A DNA stretch of 64,000 nucleotides from Flagellimonas sp. HMM57 (lineage in GTDB: Bacteria; Bacteroidota; Bacteroidia; Flavobacteriales; Flavobacteriaceae), in the NCBI RefSeq assembly GCF_021390175.1, contig NZ_CP090004.1:4095451-4159450 (forward strand), in the 5' to 3' direction. The notes beneath the pieces are model-generated. The model did no database searches. It worked only from the letters and a program-made list of their open reading frames with translations, and was not told where the DNA came from. This document shows positions 36,019 to 45,017 of this stretch, one piece after another. How positions within the stretch are numbered: the first letter of the stretch is position 1; every line of letters starts with the position of its first letter. The position numbers and the translations under genes are program-made.

Positions 36019-37653
36019 TTGAAGATTCCCATTCTTGCTTTTTTTGTACTATCGATTCAACTAAGCATTTCCCAAAGCTATGTTATAAATGAGGAAAACA
36101 CTTCTCAAAAACAATTTGTTCCCAATGATAAAACCTACATTTTTGAAGATATTGATGGAAACTTAACCTTTAAAGAGGTTGCAGGCCCTGCTTTTCGGAA
36201 CCAATTCAGTCCTCGTAGGCCAGATAGTGAATATCAAGAAACAAGTAATATATGGATTCGGCTCACAATACATAATGCCACAAATTCAAGAAAAGATTTG
36301 GTCATTTACTCTAACGATTGGGATGTTCAATTCTTTTCCTTGGATGATATTGATGGGAATTTGTTCCCAGACCCACAGGGAGTCTTGGTAAAAACCTATA
36401 ATAACCGGTTGTACAGCGGTGAGGATGCTGATGGAAAAATAAGAGATTATATAGATCCAGATGTAACCAAGACCTATTATATAAAAACTAAGGGATTCTT
36501 AGATGGTTTGGCTTTTAAGGACTTCGATTTTGTTGCTATCAGTGATAGAAAAATTGCTGATACCAATGCCTTGTTCGATTTATGGAGTATTGGTATTTAT
36601 ACAGGGATATTACTCCTTATCCTATTTGGAAACTTTTATCTAATGGTTACTGCATTTAAAACAAGTTATCTGTTTTATGCACTTTATAGCTTTTGTCATT
36701 TATTCTTCTTTACCGGATACTATCAGATACCTACTTTATTTTCGTTCCAATGGCCCTTTTCCCACAGCTTATTTTTACCTATGACAGCTATCTTGTACTT
36801 GACTTTTATTCATAGCTACCTTAGTTTGGCCGCTTCTAAAAAATGGGTTAGTTTTCTTTTTATTGGCTATATGATCTTGGGTGGTTTGGCCATTAGTGTC
36901 CTGCTGTACTTGAACTTAACGAATATGGTATCTTATTATAAGCTATTACCATTGGTAAACAAAATCAACTTTTTTTCAATTTTCCTAGGAACTTTACTGC
37001 TCATTAAAGTTCCTGGCAAGCTCAAATACTTTGTCTTCGCGGGCACACTCTTTATTTTAATAGGGGCTTCAGCAACTTGGATAACACAATATGAAAATGC
37101 CTATGCCCAAACTTTCTTTTATTCAATTGCAGGAAACGCTCTAGAAAAAATAACTTTTTTGTTCGCGATTTTTTATCTACACAATCAGGAACAGACAGCT
37201 TCCCAAACTAAGTTAATGGACACCCAGAAGCAACTGGAGCTACGTCAACAGCAGCTAAAAAATTTCTACAACTCCATAAAAGAAAAAAATCGATTAATAG
37301 AAACTTTTGAAAAGCAGATAGCACAATCTAAGGCCAACCAGTCCCAAAAACAGGAGTACATTAAAAAATTGACCAACTCAATTATTCTTACCGAAGAGGA
37401 CTGGGATAATTTTAAAACAGTTTTTGAAGAAGTCTATCCCAACTTTTTCTTTACCCTAAAGGAAGGTTATTCACAAATTACCCAAGCAGAAATTAGACTT
37501 ATCGCCATGCTAAAATTGAAATTGAACAATAAGGAAATTGGTGCTATGCTAGGAATTAGTCCCGAGAGCGTTGTTAAGACAAAATATCGTTTGAAAAAAA
37601 AACTGGCCGAGACCAGACAAGGAAACCTAAATTCATTCTTAGAAGAATTCTAG
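36019..37653 (+). CDS. 7TM-DISM-type membrane regulator with coiled coil and LuxR-like HTH
   Basis: The 544-residue one-component regulator has a signal peptide (MKIPILAFFVLSIQLSISQ), an extracytoplasmic 7TMR-DISMED2-like beta domain (residues ~20-180, with IWIRLTIHNATNSRKDLVIYSND), seven hydrophobic helices (~185-390), a coiled coil (TKLMDTQKQLELRQQQLKN onward, ~395-440) and a C-terminal LuxR/GerE-like HTH (ITQAEIRLIAMLKLKLNNKEIGAMLGISPESVVKTKYRL). It can bind an outside ligand and DNA in one chain. It starts at TTG (36019). It lies 155 bp upstream of and co-directional with the aerolysin-like lipoprotein gene, a plausible target. Confidence 0.85.
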   Translation: MKIPILAFFVLSIQLSISQSYVINEENTSQKQFVPNDKTYIFEDIDGNLTFKEVAGPAFRNQFSPRRPDSEYQETSNIWIRLTIHNATNSRKDLVIYSNDWDVQFFSLDDIDGNLFPDPQGVLVKTYNNRLYSGEDADGKIRDYIDPDVTKTYYIKTKGFLDGLAFKDFDFVAISDRKIADTNALFDLWSIGIYTGILLLILFGNFYLMVTAFKTSYLFYALYSFCHLFFFTGYYQIPTLFSFQWPFSHSLFLPMTAILYLTFIHSYLSLAASKKWVSFLFIGYMILGGLAISVLLYLNLTNMVSYYKLLPLVNKINFFSIFLGTLLLIKVPGKLKYFVFAGTLFILIGASATWITQYENAYAQTFFYSIAGNALEKITFLFAIFYLHNQEQTASQTKLMDTQKQLELRQQQLKNFYNSIKEKNRLIETFEKQIAQSKANQSQKQEYIKKLTNSIILTEEDWDNFKTVFEEVYPNFFFTLKEGYSQITQAEIRLIAMLKLKLNNKEIGAMLGISPESVVKTKYRLKKKLAETRQGNLNSFLEEF

Positions 37654-37770
37654 TGCGGATAAATTTCTCTTATTTTATCAATACTTTCTAGATACCTGTT
37701 TTTACTGTGCTTTTCAGATTGTCCATGGTTTTGTCCATTATCGTTTCTAGGTAAAAAAACTTGGTAGAGA

Positions 37771-37778
37771 TAGTTTTG
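37771..37778 (+). promoter_or_regulatory. Candidate -7 box of the aerolysin-like gene
   Basis: TAGTTTTG matches the Bacteroidota -7 consensus TAnnTTTG and lies 31 nt upstream of the ATG at 37809. No good -33 TTG exists at the proper distance, so use by an activator-dependent promoter is possible. Confidence 0.4.
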
Positions 37779-37808
37779 TTTTCAGTTAACCAAGTAAATA
37801 AATTCATA

Positions 37809-39518
37809 ATGAAAACAGTAGATTCGAGAAAGTACTTAAGCTTTTTTTTACAACTTCTTTTAATAATGGGGCTTATAGTATCAACGTCATGCAGTAAAGA
37901 GGAAGACTCTTTGACCCCTACTACAGAAAATGTAGAGGACCCTACACAACCGTCGACAGATAAAGATGGTGAATTATCAGAATCAGATGGAATTTCAGAA
38001 GATAGCGTAGCAGTGAATCTTGGGAACATTGGATTATTTATAGATGTACGTGATATTGCAAAGAAGGGTTATAATCCATCAACTGCGGAGGTTACTTTAA
38101 AGGCGTCAGAAATAGCATATTCCAAAATACTTGACATCAATCCCCTTACCAATTATGCCCAAGTTTTGTTTGACATAGAGGATTTAACCAGCGCCGCAGT
38201 GCAAGAATTAAAAGAAGGTGTTGCCATGGATATTAGTATTAAAGACGAAAATGGTACAGAGTTAAAATCCCAATCATTTTCGGCTGAATCTTTTAGGGAG
38301 AATGGTACACAACTTAAAATTGATGCCTCAGGACTTGCATTCATAAACAATACACTAAAGTTCAATCCTGAAATTTCATACTACGTGCAACCCATGCGAA
38401 ATGGCAAATCCATGGATTTATCACTAGGGGCCTCAGATCAAGATTTATTTGGAGGAACTTATCGATTTGTAAATTTGATAGCACATTCTTTTAAGTCTAA
38501 CTTTGAATTGATCAATCAATTCCATTTATTGCCAGTTCAGGGTAAAGAGAATACATTTTATTTTAAAAATGCTTGGACAGGCGAATATTTTTATCTTGAT
38601 GCCGATTTACCTTTCTTTCTACAGGGGCCTATTAATAATGAAGGAGAACTCACACGTGCACACGAGTTTCTGTTAGAGGTAACAGAATCTGGGAATGTTA
38701 CCATAAAAGCTTTTGAAACTAAAAGCAATGACCTAGTAGACATCCATATTCTTAAGGATGAATCTGACAAAGAATTCCCTTTTTTATTTCCCAATGCCTA
38801 TGAAGATAAGCGGGAAGTTGCCGAGTTTAGAATTATAGCAGGCTTTGCGGAATGGAATATGGAAAGTATAGGTCAAGCAGAATTTGCTCAACCCGTACTG
38901 CCGCCTGCACAAACAAGCTTTCAGTTCAATCAGACTTTAAGGAATTGTACAACAGGAGCTTTATCAAGTACAATCCAAATCGAGGAAAGTATTGAATCTA
39001 CCTCTCGTTTTGGTTGGGAAGAAAGTATTGAATTGGCTTCCGAACGTTCCACTACATACTCTGCATCCGTAACATTATCAACCTCGGCTAAATTCTTCGG
39101 AGTAGGAGTAGATGTGTCGGCTACAGCATCAAGCGAATATAGTTCTACCACAAGCTTTACCAATGCAAAATCCAAATGGAACGAGGGAGAAGTTACAAGA
39201 GGCCAAAACTTATCTGTTGACCGTACCATAGAAGTAGAACCAGGAAAAGCAGTACTAGCATATGATGCATATCAACTGTATGAAAACATTGAAGTTCCCT
39301 TTATGAAAAAAGTTAGAATACGTGGTGTAGATTTTAAGACAGGTATCTCTTTTACCGGTGAAGAAATCAAAGCACAATTTGTTTTCAACAATACCGAAGG
39401 TGTTATTACCGAAATTGGAAGTGATTTTATTGAAGCATCTATACGAGGAAAAGTATTTATAGATAGATTGGCCAGAGGAACAAGTGAAGCCAGGGAAGTG
39501 GAAAGCAATTGTAACTAA
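37809..39518 (+). CDS. Lipoprotein with apparent aerolysin-like (ETX/MTX2) beta-pore-forming domain
   Basis: The 569-residue protein begins with a lipoprotein signal and Cys28 (LIVSTSC), followed by an acidic, disordered stretch (~30-65). Residues ~66-200 are a beta-rich domain. Residues ~230-350 (FHLLPVQGKENTFYFKNAWT, then FRIIAGFAEWN) look like a beta-trefoil or lectin-like module. Residues ~375-565 show the aerolysin pattern: FQFNQTLRNCTTG, long alternating Ser/Thr strands (STTYSASVTLSTSAKFFGVG, ~415-434; ATASSEYSSTTSFTNAKS, ~438-455) and closing strands (KKVRIRGVDFKTG; EASIRGKVFIDRL). The amphipathic Ser/Thr hairpin is what forms the barrel in this toxin class. The start at 37809 fits the signal. 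Assignment is by pattern, not by alignment. Confidence 0.6.
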   Translation: MKTVDSRKYLSFFLQLLLIMGLIVSTSCSKEEDSLTPTTENVEDPTQPSTDKDGELSESDGISEDSVAVNLGNIGLFIDVRDIAKKGYNPSTAEVTLKASEIAYSKILDINPLTNYAQVLFDIEDLTSAAVQELKEGVAMDISIKDENGTELKSQSFSAESFRENGTQLKIDASGLAFINNTLKFNPEISYYVQPMRNGKSMDLSLGASDQDLFGGTYRFVNLIAHSFKSNFELINQFHLLPVQGKENTFYFKNAWTGEYFYLDADLPFFLQGPINNEGELTRAHEFLLEVTESGNVTIKAFETKSNDLVDIHILKDESDKEFPFLFPNAYEDKREVAEFRIIAGFAEWNMESIGQAEFAQPVLPPAQTSFQFNQTLRNCTTGALSSTIQIEESIESTSRFGWEESIELASERSTTYSASVTLSTSAKFFGVGVDVSATASSEYSSTTSFTNAKSKWNEGEVTRGQNLSVDRTIEVEPGKAVLAYDAYQLYENIEVPFMKKVRIRGVDFKTGISFTGEEIKAQFVFNNTEGVITEIGSDFIEASIRGKVFIDRLARGTSEAREVESNCN

Positions 39519-39581
39519 TCTCACTCACTCAATGCTACAACACTTAAGATGTTTGTTCATCTTTAAATAAACTTGGTTGCT

Positions 39582-39618
39582 GGAGCGATTGTTTTCTTAG
39601 GAAAGCAATCGCTCCTTC
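39582..39618 (+). terminator. Terminator of the aerolysin-like gene
   Basis: Fifteen-bp stem with one G-T pair, GGAGCGATTGTTTTC / GAAAGCAATCGCTCC, 4-nt loop, followed by TTCT. It lies 64 nt past the stop and separates the gene from the convergent secretion operon. Confidence 0.75.
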
Positions 39619-39779
39619 TATTGTACCGATGTAAAAGCAAAAGACTATCGTTAACAATCATAGTCTTATGATTCAAAAAAGCCTACTGGAAAGAACTGGT
39701 CTCCCTGAACTCACGTCTAAATTGAAATGAAAAAAGATTTTTCAAGTAGCGAAATAAATCCGTAATTAACATGGATTAA

Positions 39780-40922
39780 CTACCCAAGTACACTACCCAA
39801 TTTGAACATTGGCAGGTACATCGCAACCAATATCACTCCCACACAGACACCAACGACCAAAATGATCATGGGTTCCAGTAACGTGCTCAATAGTTTTGAC
39901 TTTTGCTGTACTTCCACACTGTATTGCTGATTCAATCGCTCGAACATAAACTCGGTCTGATTGGTCTCTTCCGCAACTTTGACCATTGATATCATCTTAT
40001 TGCTAAACACCTTATTGCCTTTAAGGCTATTGCTCAAACTCTCCCCTTGTAGGATTTTGATGCTCACAATCTCCAGGGCATCCTGCAATGGATAAAAACT
40101 TATCATTTTCCCAGCAAGTTCTATACTGTTGAGAACAGGAACCTTGGAAGCTGTCAACAAGCTGATAGCCCTTGTAAATTGAGCCAAGTATACCGCTTTA
40201 AGAAAACTTCCCAAATACGGAACCTTTATCAACAGATAATCCAGTTTTCGCTTAAACCAATCATTGCCAAAAATAACCTTCCGCAACAACAACATTCCTA
40301 AAATTAAAGATACCATCCACCAGCCATAATCTTTGATAAAATCAGAAACTGCAACAATAAACTCGGTAATCCATGGAAGGTCAACATTGTTCTGTTTAAA
40401 AATGTCCTGAAACATGGGTACAACCATTCGCAACATAAAAACTACTACCAAAATTGCAGTAATCAAGATTATGATAGGATACGTAAGTGCATTGACCAGA
40501 TTTCTTTGTTGTTCGTTCTTCTTGGCAAAAAACAATCCTAATTCGTTTGTAATGGTGGTAAGGGTTCCAGACTCCTCTCCAATCTTAATCGAATAATACT
40601 CATATTCCGAGAATTCTTTTCTGTCCTTTATGGCTTCGGAAAAACTGTTTCCAGCAAGCAAACGTTCTCCCAAATCTTTGAACAAAACTTTTTGCTGTTC
40701 TTTTTTCTGCCCTTCCTCAATGAGTTTCAGGGCTTCTTTAAGGGTAATCCCAGCCTTTAGGAGCACACTTAGCTCTGTGTAGAAATCTTCCTTTTTCTTA
40801 TTGGAGAACGATTTTCCAAAAAAAGTCAACTCACGTTCTAAAATCGACGTTTTCTGCTCGCTCTTGGTATTATTGAGATTGGCTACAGTACCGTTATTTG
40901 TGTTGTCCAGTTTAAATCCCAT
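39780..40922 (-). CDS. Type II secretion / type IV pilus inner-membrane platform protein (GspF/PilC-like)
   Basis: The 380-residue polytopic protein has two tandem GspF domains (residues ~45-165, FYTELSVLLKAGITLKEALKLI; and ~250-370, FTRAISLLTASKVPVLNSIELAG) with hydrophobic helices ITAILVVVFMLRMVVPMFQDIF and ILVVGVCVGVILVAMYLPMF. It is the platform on which the GspE ATPase and pseudopilus work. It is the last gene of the minus-strand secretion operon, 1 nt after the preceding pseudopilin gene. N-terminal ~40 residues are a hydrophilic extension. Confidence 0.92.
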   Translation of the reverse strand: MGFKLDNTNNGTVANLNNTKSEQKTSILERELTFFGKSFSNKKKEDFYTELSVLLKAGITLKEALKLIEEGQKKEQQKVLFKDLGERLLAGNSFSEAIKDRKEFSEYEYYSIKIGEESGTLTTITNELGLFFAKKNEQQRNLVNALTYPIIILITAILVVVFMLRMVVPMFQDIFKQNNVDLPWITEFIVAVSDFIKDYGWWMVSLILGMLLLRKVIFGNDWFKRKLDYLLIKVPYLGSFLKAVYLAQFTRAISLLTASKVPVLNSIELAGKMISFYPLQDALEIVSIKILQGESLSNSLKGNKVFSNKMISMVKVAEETNQTEFMFERLNQQYSVEVQQKSKLLSTLLEPMIILVVGVCVGVILVAMYLPMFKLGSVLG

Positions 40923-40923
40923 A

Positions 40924-41388
40924 TCAATTCATAAAATCTGTAGCTGTATTTCTTTTGTAAACGAAGAGTGTCTTGAGCTGCTCACCTTCATTTATAAATT
41001 CTAGAGCATCTACCTTACCACTGTTCACTTCTTTGCCCAAAAAAAATGCCCTGTTTATTTTGAAATCGGTGAAAATCGTATCTTTTTCATTAAGCACATA
41101 CGTTTTGAAGAAACGATATTCTTTCTTTTCAATTTCATCGGTCAATGATAGCGTACCATCTTGCGGTGAAAAATAGATATCGGAATAGGAATTAAAATCT
41201 ATCCACAACGCCTGTTGCAAAAGATTGTCCTGTGCCCGCTCTTCATAACCTATTTGTATATCGTTCATCTGCCCCTGTACCAAACCTAAAACAGAAAACG
41301 CCAGTCCCACCACAATAAGGGTCAATAACAACACAACCAACATTTCACTCAATGTGAAGGCCTTTATTTTTTTAAAGGTTTTCGACAT
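40924..41388 (-). CDS. Minor pseudopilin (GspI/J-like)
   Basis: The 154-residue protein has a type III (prepilin) signal KKIKA-FTLSE followed by a single hydrophobic helix (MLVVLLLTLIVVGLAFSVLGLV). Glu at +5 is present. The residue before the predicted cleavage point is Ala instead of the usual Gly. The rest is a small beta-rich globular domain. It overlaps the upstream pseudopilin gene by 17 bp and is followed by gspF after 1 nt, so all are translationally coupled. Predicted component of the pseudopilus tip. Confidence 0.8.
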   Translation of the reverse strand: MSKTFKKIKAFTLSEMLVVLLLTLIVVGLAFSVLGLVQGQMNDIQIGYEERAQDNLLQQALWIDFNSYSDIYFSPQDGTLSLTDEIEKKEYRFFKTYVLNEKDTIFTDFKINRAFFLGKEVNSGKVDALEFINEGEQLKTLFVYKRNTATDFMN

Positions 41389-41713
41389 AATGGATTTTTC
41401 TTTTTATCGTCCTTGATCCAATAGCTTCTTTTTCGGTCACTTCAATACTGATCGTTCCATCTTCCTGAACCTCTCCAATAGCAATATTCCATGTTTCCCA
41501 TTCTTCAAAAAATGGTAGGGTTACTTTTCCATTGATAAGTTGGTATTCCAATTGGTCTAAATATGTATGTATAGGCTGAAGATTTCCTTTTACCTGAGAG
41601 GAAAACAGCGAGTTCATTACTAAACTGGAAAGCATAAAGATGACTACGATGAGTACGGTTCCTACCATCGTTTCCATTAGTGTGGATGCTTTGATTTTTC
41701 TCAGTACAACCAT
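41372..41713 (-). CDS. Minor pseudopilin (GspH/I-like)
   Basis: The 113-residue protein carries the prepilin signal RKIKA-STLME (Ala at -1, Glu at +5) and a hydrophobic helix TMVGTVLIVVIFMLSSLVM, then a short beta domain (WETWNIAIGEVQEDGTISIEV). It is small for a minor pseudopilin. It overlaps both neighbours (13 bp and 17 bp), consistent with co-translation within the secretion operon. Confidence 0.78.
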   Translation of the reverse strand: MVVLRKIKASTLMETMVGTVLIVVIFMLSSLVMNSLFSSQVKGNLQPIHTYLDQLEYQLINGKVTLPFFEEWETWNIAIGEVQEDGTISIEVTEKEAIGSRTIKRKIHYVENL

Positions 41714-42963
41714 TTGGCCAGCGTTTTTTCCTTTTGCAACAGTAAGCCTGCATAAGCCGTAGGCAAAAGCGTTGCGTTAATAGTGCCGTTGAACAGGTGG
41801 TTCTGGTAGACGCTGCCATTTTCCAGTGCAATAAAGGCATCTGTTGTTACATTGCCGATAACCTCACCTTTGAGTTCCAGGTTTTTCTCGCAATATAGCT
41901 CACCAAAGACCGTAGTATTTACTTCTATCTGTACTTGTGGAAAAAAGTTTCCTTCATCTGTTTCGTCCAAATAAGCAACGATACCCTTGACCGAAACATT
42001 TTTTCCTATCTGGATATTCGGCTCTGACTGGCTTTTTGGGTTGGATGTATTGCCTCGATGTACTACCAAGGCTGATGGATACTCCAAAATCACCCTATTT
42101 TCAACCTCGATACTTTCTGTGGCCATGCACTGTAATGTACCTTTAAATCCGGTTTCTATGATGATTTTCGGTGCTACGAGCACAACGTCTTTTAAATGGG
42201 AATCCCTGCTTACGGCTATCTGTTGTGATGCCATTATACTAATATTGCCCCGTAGTTCAACATTTGACAGCCTAATTACATCACCTTGAATATATTGTGT
42301 TGGAAATTCAAAAGAATTTGTCAGTTTTAGTCCCTGCGAAAAATGTACGTCACTGCCCCTAAAGTCACCATTTCCACTGTTTGAAAGTTGTTTTACATGA
42401 TTTTTTAAAGAACCATTGATGGTGGGAAATGTCCTGGAACTCCGTTTTACTATGCCATAAATAGGCGAATTGAATCGATAAAACTGTCCCCCTATCGTAC
42501 CGGGTCTAATGCCTTGTTCGGGTAGATATGCGTTTCCTGTGATTTTGGCGCTTCCCGCTATGATCATGGGGCGATCATTGTCCTTAAGGTAAAGTGCAGG
42601 GAACTGCTCATCAACAGCGCCACCAACCAAGGCCGTTTTTACAAATACCGTTTTTTTAAACCTGGATTTTATACCATATTTCTCAAAAACACCCCAATAG
42701 GACTTGAAGACCGACACCGCAATACCATCATCCGATGGCATTTTTAAGATTATCGAGTCATTGATTGGAATATCCTGTCTCATTGCATAGTTGAGCCCTA
42801 AATCCACTTTTTTGATTACCGCAATGGTCTTGGATGTTTTTTGATCAAAGAGCACATGGGTTTGGTGCAATAAGGTAAATGTGAGCAACAGGACAGCTAT
42901 CACAGCACCAACAAGAAGCACAAACTGTAATGCCCCTGCCCGTATTTTCGTATTAATTCGCAC
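41701..42963 (-). CDS. GspK/PilX-like pilin-related protein with beta-helical C-terminus
   Basis: The 420-residue protein starts at GTG (42963) and opens with TKIRA-GALQFVLLVGAVIAV. The K-I-R-A before a hydrophobic helix and the lack of Glu at +5 both fit a GspK/PilX-type tip protein. Residues ~200-400 are made of repeating short strands (IRLSNVELRGNISIMASQQI; VVLVAPKIIIETGFKGTLQCMA; EVIGNVTTDAFIALENGSVYQN), resembling a bactofilin-like or right-handed beta-helix. It overlaps the GspC-like gene by 11 bp. The domain pairing is unusual for GspK, so the assignment is moderate. Confidence 0.6.
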   Translation of the reverse strand: MRINTKIRAGALQFVLLVGAVIAVLLLTFTLLHQTHVLFDQKTSKTIAVIKKVDLGLNYAMRQDIPINDSIILKMPSDDGIAVSVFKSYWGVFEKYGIKSRFKKTVFVKTALVGGAVDEQFPALYLKDNDRPMIIAGSAKITGNAYLPEQGIRPGTIGGQFYRFNSPIYGIVKRSSRTFPTINGSLKNHVKQLSNSGNGDFRGSDVHFSQGLKLTNSFEFPTQYIQGDVIRLSNVELRGNISIMASQQIAVSRDSHLKDVVLVAPKIIIETGFKGTLQCMATESIEVENRVILEYPSALVVHRGNTSNPKSQSEPNIQIGKNVSVKGIVAYLDETDEGNFFPQVQIEVNTTVFGELYCEKNLELKGEVIGNVTTDAFIALENGSVYQNHLFNGTINATLLPTAYAGLLLQKEKTLAKWLY

Positions 42964-43420
42964 TTTGTAATGGTATGGTTTTTAATTTTCCCTTGTACCG
43001 TACTTTTATGTGTTGGTTATTTCCACCAACCAGGGTCACCTCGCTTTCCTTACCCCTTTTTTGCATAAGGTATTGTTTGCCACCTATGGTGACAAAAAAA
43101 ATGTGGGCATTGGTCTGTTGGTCCGTTATAAGCCCTGTATATGTTATAGTAGGAAACTCAACTGTTGGGGGTTTGGCTTTTGCGGTATTTTTGGTCTTTT
43201 TTTTTGAAGCGCTCAATGTCCCCAGAAAAGGATCTCTATAATCCGCTAGAATACTGAACGTATCCCTTTCTACTACATCCTTAGGTTTAAAATCCAGTTT
43301 TCTAGTGGTTACCGGGGCCTCGCCTTCTGGCGAAAACACACCGAGTATCCTAAACCCAATGATGCCCCATATGGCCAGAACCAGACCCAACAATAGATAT
43401 GTCTTTACATTTTTGCTCAC
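42953..43420 (-). CDS. GspC/PilP-like inner-membrane protein
   Basis: The 155-residue protein has one N-terminal transmembrane helix (YLLLGLVLAIWGIIGFRILGVF), the RDPFLG motif typical of GspC/PilP homology regions (residues ~62-67), a Lys/Pro linker and a small beta domain (ITYTGLITDQQTNAHIFFVTIGGKQYLMQKR...) like the HR/PilP fold that contacts the secretin. It starts at GTG (43420), overlapping the upstream stop as GTGA. It would link the inner-membrane platform to the GspD secretin encoded at 57536. Confidence 0.75.
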   Translation of the reverse strand: MSKNVKTYLLLGLVLAIWGIIGFRILGVFSPEGEAPVTTRKLDFKPKDVVERDTFSILADYRDPFLGTLSASKKKTKNTAKAKPPTVEFPTITYTGLITDQQTNAHIFFVTIGGKQYLMQKRGKESEVTLVGGNNQHIKVRYKGKLKTIPLQSAN

Positions 43421-44112
43421 TCCTCAACCGTAAAATTAAATGTAGTGCTGTTATCACTTTCATTACCAGCGGCATCATAGGCCCTCACGCGCCAATAAAA
43501 AGTACCCGTAGCTACGTTTGTTGAGAATGTCTTGTTGGCGCCCAAAGCTTTTGTAACCAAGTTTTGTAGGCTTTCATCCGAAAAGATAAAAATACTGTCC
43601 CGTTCCGCGGTTCCGGGAACATCTTCCCGTGTCCAAGAAAAGTTTACTGTGGCGTCACTCTGCGATGCTCCATTGGCAGGGGTTGCCAATTGTGGGGTAT
43701 TGGGAGGGATTATATCGAGGTCCTCATCGCCGTTTACCTGAAAACTGTTCAAGGTATAGGCAGTTTCATAATCGCTGTTCAATGCTTTTATGCGCCATGC
43801 GTACATCCCGTTAAAAAGATCCTGCACAATTCTAGTCTCAATGTTTCCCAAGGTATCTTCCACAATAATACTGTCCAATACGATTTGGGTGGCATTCTCA
43901 AAATTGGGCGTTGCAATTTGAATGTTGAACCGAGTGGCATCATCAATGCGTTGCCAATTGAACCCCACTTCATTAGACGTCAAAATACTTCCCTCCAAAG
44001 GGGCCAAAACAGGAACGGTCTGGTCAGAAATATCCGGAACTTCCAGAATATCCTCACAGCCCAAAAACGCCAATAAAACCACGACCAGCATATACATGTT
44101 CTTTTTTTCCAT
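43417..44112 (-). CDS. Lipoprotein with two fibronectin type III-like domains
   Basis: The 231-residue protein has a lipoprotein signal (MEKKNMYMLVVVLLAFLGC) and two Fn3-like modules: ~33-125 (VPVLAPLEGSILTSNEVGFNWQRIDDATRFNIQIA; GMYAWRIKALNSDYETAYTLNSF) and ~140-230 (PQLATPANGASQSDATVNFSWTR; GTFYWRVRAYDAAGNESDNSTTFNFTV). Its place inside the secretion operon suggests an envelope accessory role, for example pilotin or substrate docking, but this is inference. Confidence 0.7.
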   Translation of the reverse strand: MEKKNMYMLVVVLLAFLGCEDILEVPDISDQTVPVLAPLEGSILTSNEVGFNWQRIDDATRFNIQIATPNFENATQIVLDSIIVEDTLGNIETRIVQDLFNGMYAWRIKALNSDYETAYTLNSFQVNGDEDLDIIPPNTPQLATPANGASQSDATVNFSWTREDVPGTAERDSIFIFSDESLQNLVTKALGANKTFSTNVATGTFYWRVRAYDAAGNESDNSTTFNFTVEE

Positions 44113-44115
44113 TCG

Positions 44116-44844
44116 CTAAAATTTTAGATATGATCTATCGCCGTTCACTTTGATGGACTTCAAATACGTGCCCTTTGGACATTTTTCCTTCTCGGACAAC
44201 AGGTTTTCGATAATCAGATTGTGATATCTGTCCTCTCCCCAGCAAAAGTTGGCATACTGATAACCAAATATTTGAAGCTCCGAGAAAAAATACCTGTTTT
44301 CCGTTGTTCCGTTTATGGTTACAAGCTGTATGTTCCCATAAGTATCTTTTTGAAGCTGAACGGCCTCGGCTTGCAAGAAACTTGGCATTTCCGTTTCTGG
44401 GACGGTAATGTCCAATCCCGTTACCAATTTATAACCCTCATCTTGGGCGATGTAAGACCGTAGTTCTTTGTGCGTATCCGTATTCAGCAATTGGGTCATC
44501 CCCAATTTGTCCAAAAGCTGTAACCGTAGGTACTTTGGCTTGTAGGGCAACGAGTCTACATAGGCTATGCTATTTATCTTGCCCGCTTGCTCCATATACC
44601 TGGCATAGGAGCCATAACTGGTCCTATTGAACGGGAGTTGTTGTACATCGACTTTAAGGGCGGACCAATCTGGAACGCCTACTTGTTCCACCGCACTGTA
44701 CCAAAGGTCTCCCTTTGTTTTTATTAGGGTCCCCAACGCTGGAAAGTTTAATTGGGCTTCTTGTTTTTGGGCTTTGTATGCGTTACACCCCAATAAGAAA
44801 AGTATAACACAGATTACCAACGCTTTTACAAAAAAAGACTTCAT
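44116..44844 (-). CDS. Unknown lipoprotein of the secretion operon
   Basis: The 242-residue protein has a lipoprotein signal (MKSFFVKALVICVILFLLGC). The mature part is unrecognised: YLRLQLLDKLGMTQLLN, KLVTGLDITVPETEMPSFLQAEAVQL, FFSELQIFGYQYANFCWGE. It is the first gene of the leftward arm and is separated by 3 nt from the Fn3 lipoprotein gene. The IS1 insertion lies directly upstream, so its native promoter may have been displaced or may lie beyond the element. Confidence 0.6.
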   Translation of the reverse strand: MKSFFVKALVICVILFLLGCNAYKAQKQEAQLNFPALGTLIKTKGDLWYSAVEQVGVPDWSALKVDVQQLPFNRTSYGSYARYMEQAGKINSIAYVDSLPYKPKYLRLQLLDKLGMTQLLNTDTHKELRSYIAQDEGYKLVTGLDITVPETEMPSFLQAEAVQLQKDTYGNIQLVTINGTTENRYFFSELQIFGYQYANFCWGEDRYHNLIIENLLSEKEKCPKGTYLKSIKVNGDRSYLKF

Positions 44845-45017
44845 ATACTATTTTCATTTCTTAGTTGAAGGTACTGAAAATATAGTTTTTACTGAAAGTA
44901 AATTCTTTATTTAATATGTGGGCGCAATGCTTTGAGGATTCGTTCAGTTTCTCTAAAAAATTATGTTAAAGAAACAATACGTTGTCATTGCAGAAGAAAA
45001 AAGAGCATGTCAAATAT

